NCBI GenBank assembly: GCA_025454395.1
Contig: JALOOM010000029.1
Span: forward strand, 1-45,071
From: Elainella sp. Prado103
GTDB taxonomy: Bacteria > Cyanobacteriota > Cyanobacteriia > Elainellales > Elainellaceae
DNA length: 45,071 bases
Direction: 5' to 3'
In this document: positions 43,526 to 45,071 of the stretch, in pieces
How the letters are laid out: the number at the start of each line of letters is the position of its first letter
How positions within the stretch are numbered: the first letter of the stretch is position 1
Translations under genes and position numbers: made by a program
The notes under the pieces: generated by a model
Database searches by the model: none
Told to the model about the DNA's origin: nothing
The model's input: only the letters and a program-made list of their open reading frames with translations

Positions 43526-44824
43526 ATGGCTACTCAATCGATGATCGCTCACTGCTTGCAAAATCGTACGGTACATCGAACCGTGCTACCGAATGGAATG
43601 GTCGTGCTGGCGGTAGAAAATCCGGCGGCGGATATCGTAGCGGCTCGGCTCTACATCCGGGTGGGTGGTCGCTATGAGCCGATCGAGCAAGCGGGGCTCT
43701 CCCATTTGTTGTCTGCGGTGATCACCAAAGGCACCGATCGCCTCTCATCTCAGGAAATTGCCGAACGGGTAGAGTCGGTGGGGGCCAGTATGGGAGCTGA
43801 TTCTGCCCCAGACTATTGTTTGATGAGCCTCAAAACGGTGTCGGCAGATTTTGCGGAAATGCTGGAACTGTTGGCAGAGTTAGTACGCACCCCTTCCTTT
43901 CCGGATGAACAGGTGGAACTGGAGCGCAAGTTAGCTCTGCAAGGGTTGCGATCGATGCAGGAACAGCCATTTTCGGTGGCAAATACCCAACTGCGAGAAA
44001 TCTTGTATGGCGATCACCCCTATGCCATGTCGGGTCTGGGTACCGAAACCACCATGGCGCAGCTCGATCGGGTGGCTCTCCAACAGTTTCATCAAACCTA
44101 TTTTCGACCGGATAATTTGGTGATGAGCGTTGTAGGTCGGATCAGCCCAGAGGAAGCAACTGATCTGGTTTTCCGCTACTTTGGAGATTGGCAGAACCCG
44201 GAGCAGGCTTTACCAGTGCTCAATTTACCGCCAGTGCCAGTGCAACCGCAGCGGGCTGTGCGAGAACAGGATACCCAGCAGGCGATCGTCATGATGGGCT
44301 ATTTAGCCCCAGCCGTGGAGGCAACCGATCACATTGTTTTGAAGCTGCTGAATACCTATTTGGGCAATGGTTTGTCGAGTCGCTTGTTTGTCGAACTCCG
44401 TGAAAAACGTGGTCTTGCCTATGATGTTTCAGCCTTTTATCCCACTCGCATAGATACTTCTCACTTTGTCACTTATATTGGCACTGCGCCCGAAAATGCA
44501 GCGATCGCCCTAGAAGGATTGCATCATGAGGTGCAGCGGCTGCAAGCGGTACAGTTGACTCCTGAAGAACTGCAAGCTGCTAAAAATAAGTTACTCGGAC
44601 AGTATGCGTTAGGGAAGCAAACCAACGCTCAGATCGCCCAAATTTTTGGCTGGTATGAAACCTTAAACCTGGGAATTAACTACGACCAAACGTTTCAGGA
44701 GGCAGTTGCTGCGGTCACGGTCGAGGAAATTCAACAGGCAGTGCAGCAACATTTGACCCAGCCCTACGTGTCGCTGGTCGGGCCGGAAGTGGCGATGAAT
44801 TTAGCGGCTAATCTGGTGCTATAA
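43526..44824 (+). CDS. M16-family peptidase-like protein, non-catalytic subunit
   Basis: A 432-residue homologue of the preceding gene. Where the zinc motif HxxEH should be, it reads HLLSA, so zinc binding and catalysis are lost. The rest of the fold, including LNTYLGNGLSSRLFVELREKRGLAYDV, is well kept; this C-terminal Arg/Tyr block is what inactive M16 partners contribute to the active site. It probably forms a heterodimer with the 42150 product. Its stop codon lies inside a perfect 29-bp tandem duplication. Confidence 0.92.
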   Translation: MATQSMIAHCLQNRTVHRTVLPNGMVVLAVENPAADIVAARLYIRVGGRYEPIEQAGLSHLLSAVITKGTDRLSSQEIAERVESVGASMGADSAPDYCLMSLKTVSADFAEMLELLAELVRTPSFPDEQVELERKLALQGLRSMQEQPFSVANTQLREILYGDHPYAMSGLGTETTMAQLDRVALQQFHQTYFRPDNLVMSVVGRISPEEATDLVFRYFGDWQNPEQALPVLNLPPVPVQPQRAVREQDTQQAIVMMGYLAPAVEATDHIVLKLLNTYLGNGLSSRLFVELREKRGLAYDVSAFYPTRIDTSHFVTYIGTAPENAAIALEGLHHEVQRLQAVQLTPEELQAAKNKLLGQYALGKQTNAQIAQIFGWYETLNLGINYDQTFQEAVAAVTVEEIQQAVQQHLTQPYVSLVGPEVAMNLAANLVL

Positions 44825-44865
44825 GCACTGGTGCGACTAATCTGGTGCTATAAGCACTGGTGCGA
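44808..44865. repeat. Perfect 29-bp tandem duplication across a stop codon
   Basis: The 29 bases at 44808-44836 are repeated exactly at 44837-44865. The first copy carries the last five codons and TAA stop (44822-44824) of the M16 gene; the second carries the same codons as untranslated sequence. Confidence 0.97.
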
Positions 44866-44935
44866 TAAGAAAATGATTAACCCATAGCAATCTAGCGCTG
44901 AGTGATCGGAGAGCCGATCTCTGAGGGGGGCTTGA

Positions 44936-45071
44936 ATGTCCGATGTGCCGACCGATCAATTGCCCGATCAATTGCCCGATCGAGAGCACTGGATTCATTA
45001 CTACGAACAGCAGATTGAATGCGATCCCAGCCTGGGTGAAAACTACTGGCAGTTAGGCTTGTTATATTTTC
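44936..45071 (+). CDS. N-terminal fragment of a probable TPR protein (runs off the window)
   Basis: Forty-five codons are visible, starting MSDVPTDQLPDQLPD after a purine-rich ribosome site (GAGGGGGG). The DQLPDQLPD segment comes from a 15-bp tandem repeat. The segment IHYYEQQIECDPSLGENYWQLGLLYF has the spacing of a tetratricopeptide helix pair, as at the start of cyanobacterial SPINDLY-like TPR proteins. The 3' end is beyond the window. Confidence 0.6.
   Translation, partial: MSDVPTDQLPDQLPDREHWIHYYEQQIECDPSLGENYWQLGLLYF

Overview
The window is chromosomal DNA of an oxygenic cyanobacterium. The evidence is the photosystem II genes psbN and psbH, the aerobic haem/chlorophyll gene hemF, frequent GCGATCGC and CGATCG palindromes (HIP1-type), cyanobacterial small conserved families, and a partner-switching gene set resembling the one described for hormogonium control in Nostoc punctiforme. 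A filamentous, motile, polysaccharide-making cyanobacterium is the best guess; the genus cannot be read from the sequence. Intergenic DNA is rich in short perfect tandem duplications (9-29 bp, 2-4 copies), several of which run across stop codons.

Layout. 1-3.4 kb: a previously unlisted 48-residue peptide gene with a good ribosome site and its own terminator, then a JmjC/cupin iron(II) oxygenase and an overlapping sucrase/ferredoxin-like [2Fe-2S] protein. I read this as a possible ribosomal-peptide modification locus and as the best candidate for an undescribed system here. A 12-nt degenerate repeat block follows. 3.4-10.4 kb: an RTX calcium-binding protein, a 65-residue protein, a cyclophilin, argJ, a PlsC-type acyltransferase, a PPC-like protein and a small CxxC thioredoxin-fold protein. 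10.5-14.3 kb: a receptor-like Ser/Thr kinase carrying a periplasmic-binding-protein domain, preceded on the same strand by a compact NB-ARC (STAND) ATPase. 14.7-19.8 kb: a small exported protein and a three-gene surface cluster (helical-toroid protein, polytopic membrane protein, secreted seven-motif FG-GAP propeller). 20.2-25.2 kb: housekeeping genes hemF, STAS, psbN/psbH, tatA, pth, dtd and a HAD hydrolase. 25.3-31 kb: mreB/mreC/mreD, ssb, a DUF3531 protein and pyrD.

31.3-40.4 kb is a regulatory and surface island: a multi-GAF protein with a decayed kinase module, a STAS protein, a receiver-PP2C phosphatase, two RsbW-like kinases, a STAS domain fused to a polyprenyl-phosphate sugar transferase, and a type IV pilin, with tRNA-Gly(CCC) in between. 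The STAS-sugar transferase gene overlaps the second kinase gene by 4 bp. This suggests that serine phosphorylation may act directly on the first step of exopolysaccharide synthesis. 40.5-45.1 kb holds a methyltransferase, an active/inactive pair of M16 peptidase subunits and the start of a probable TPR gene.

All functional calls rest on motif recognition by eye; no database search was run.
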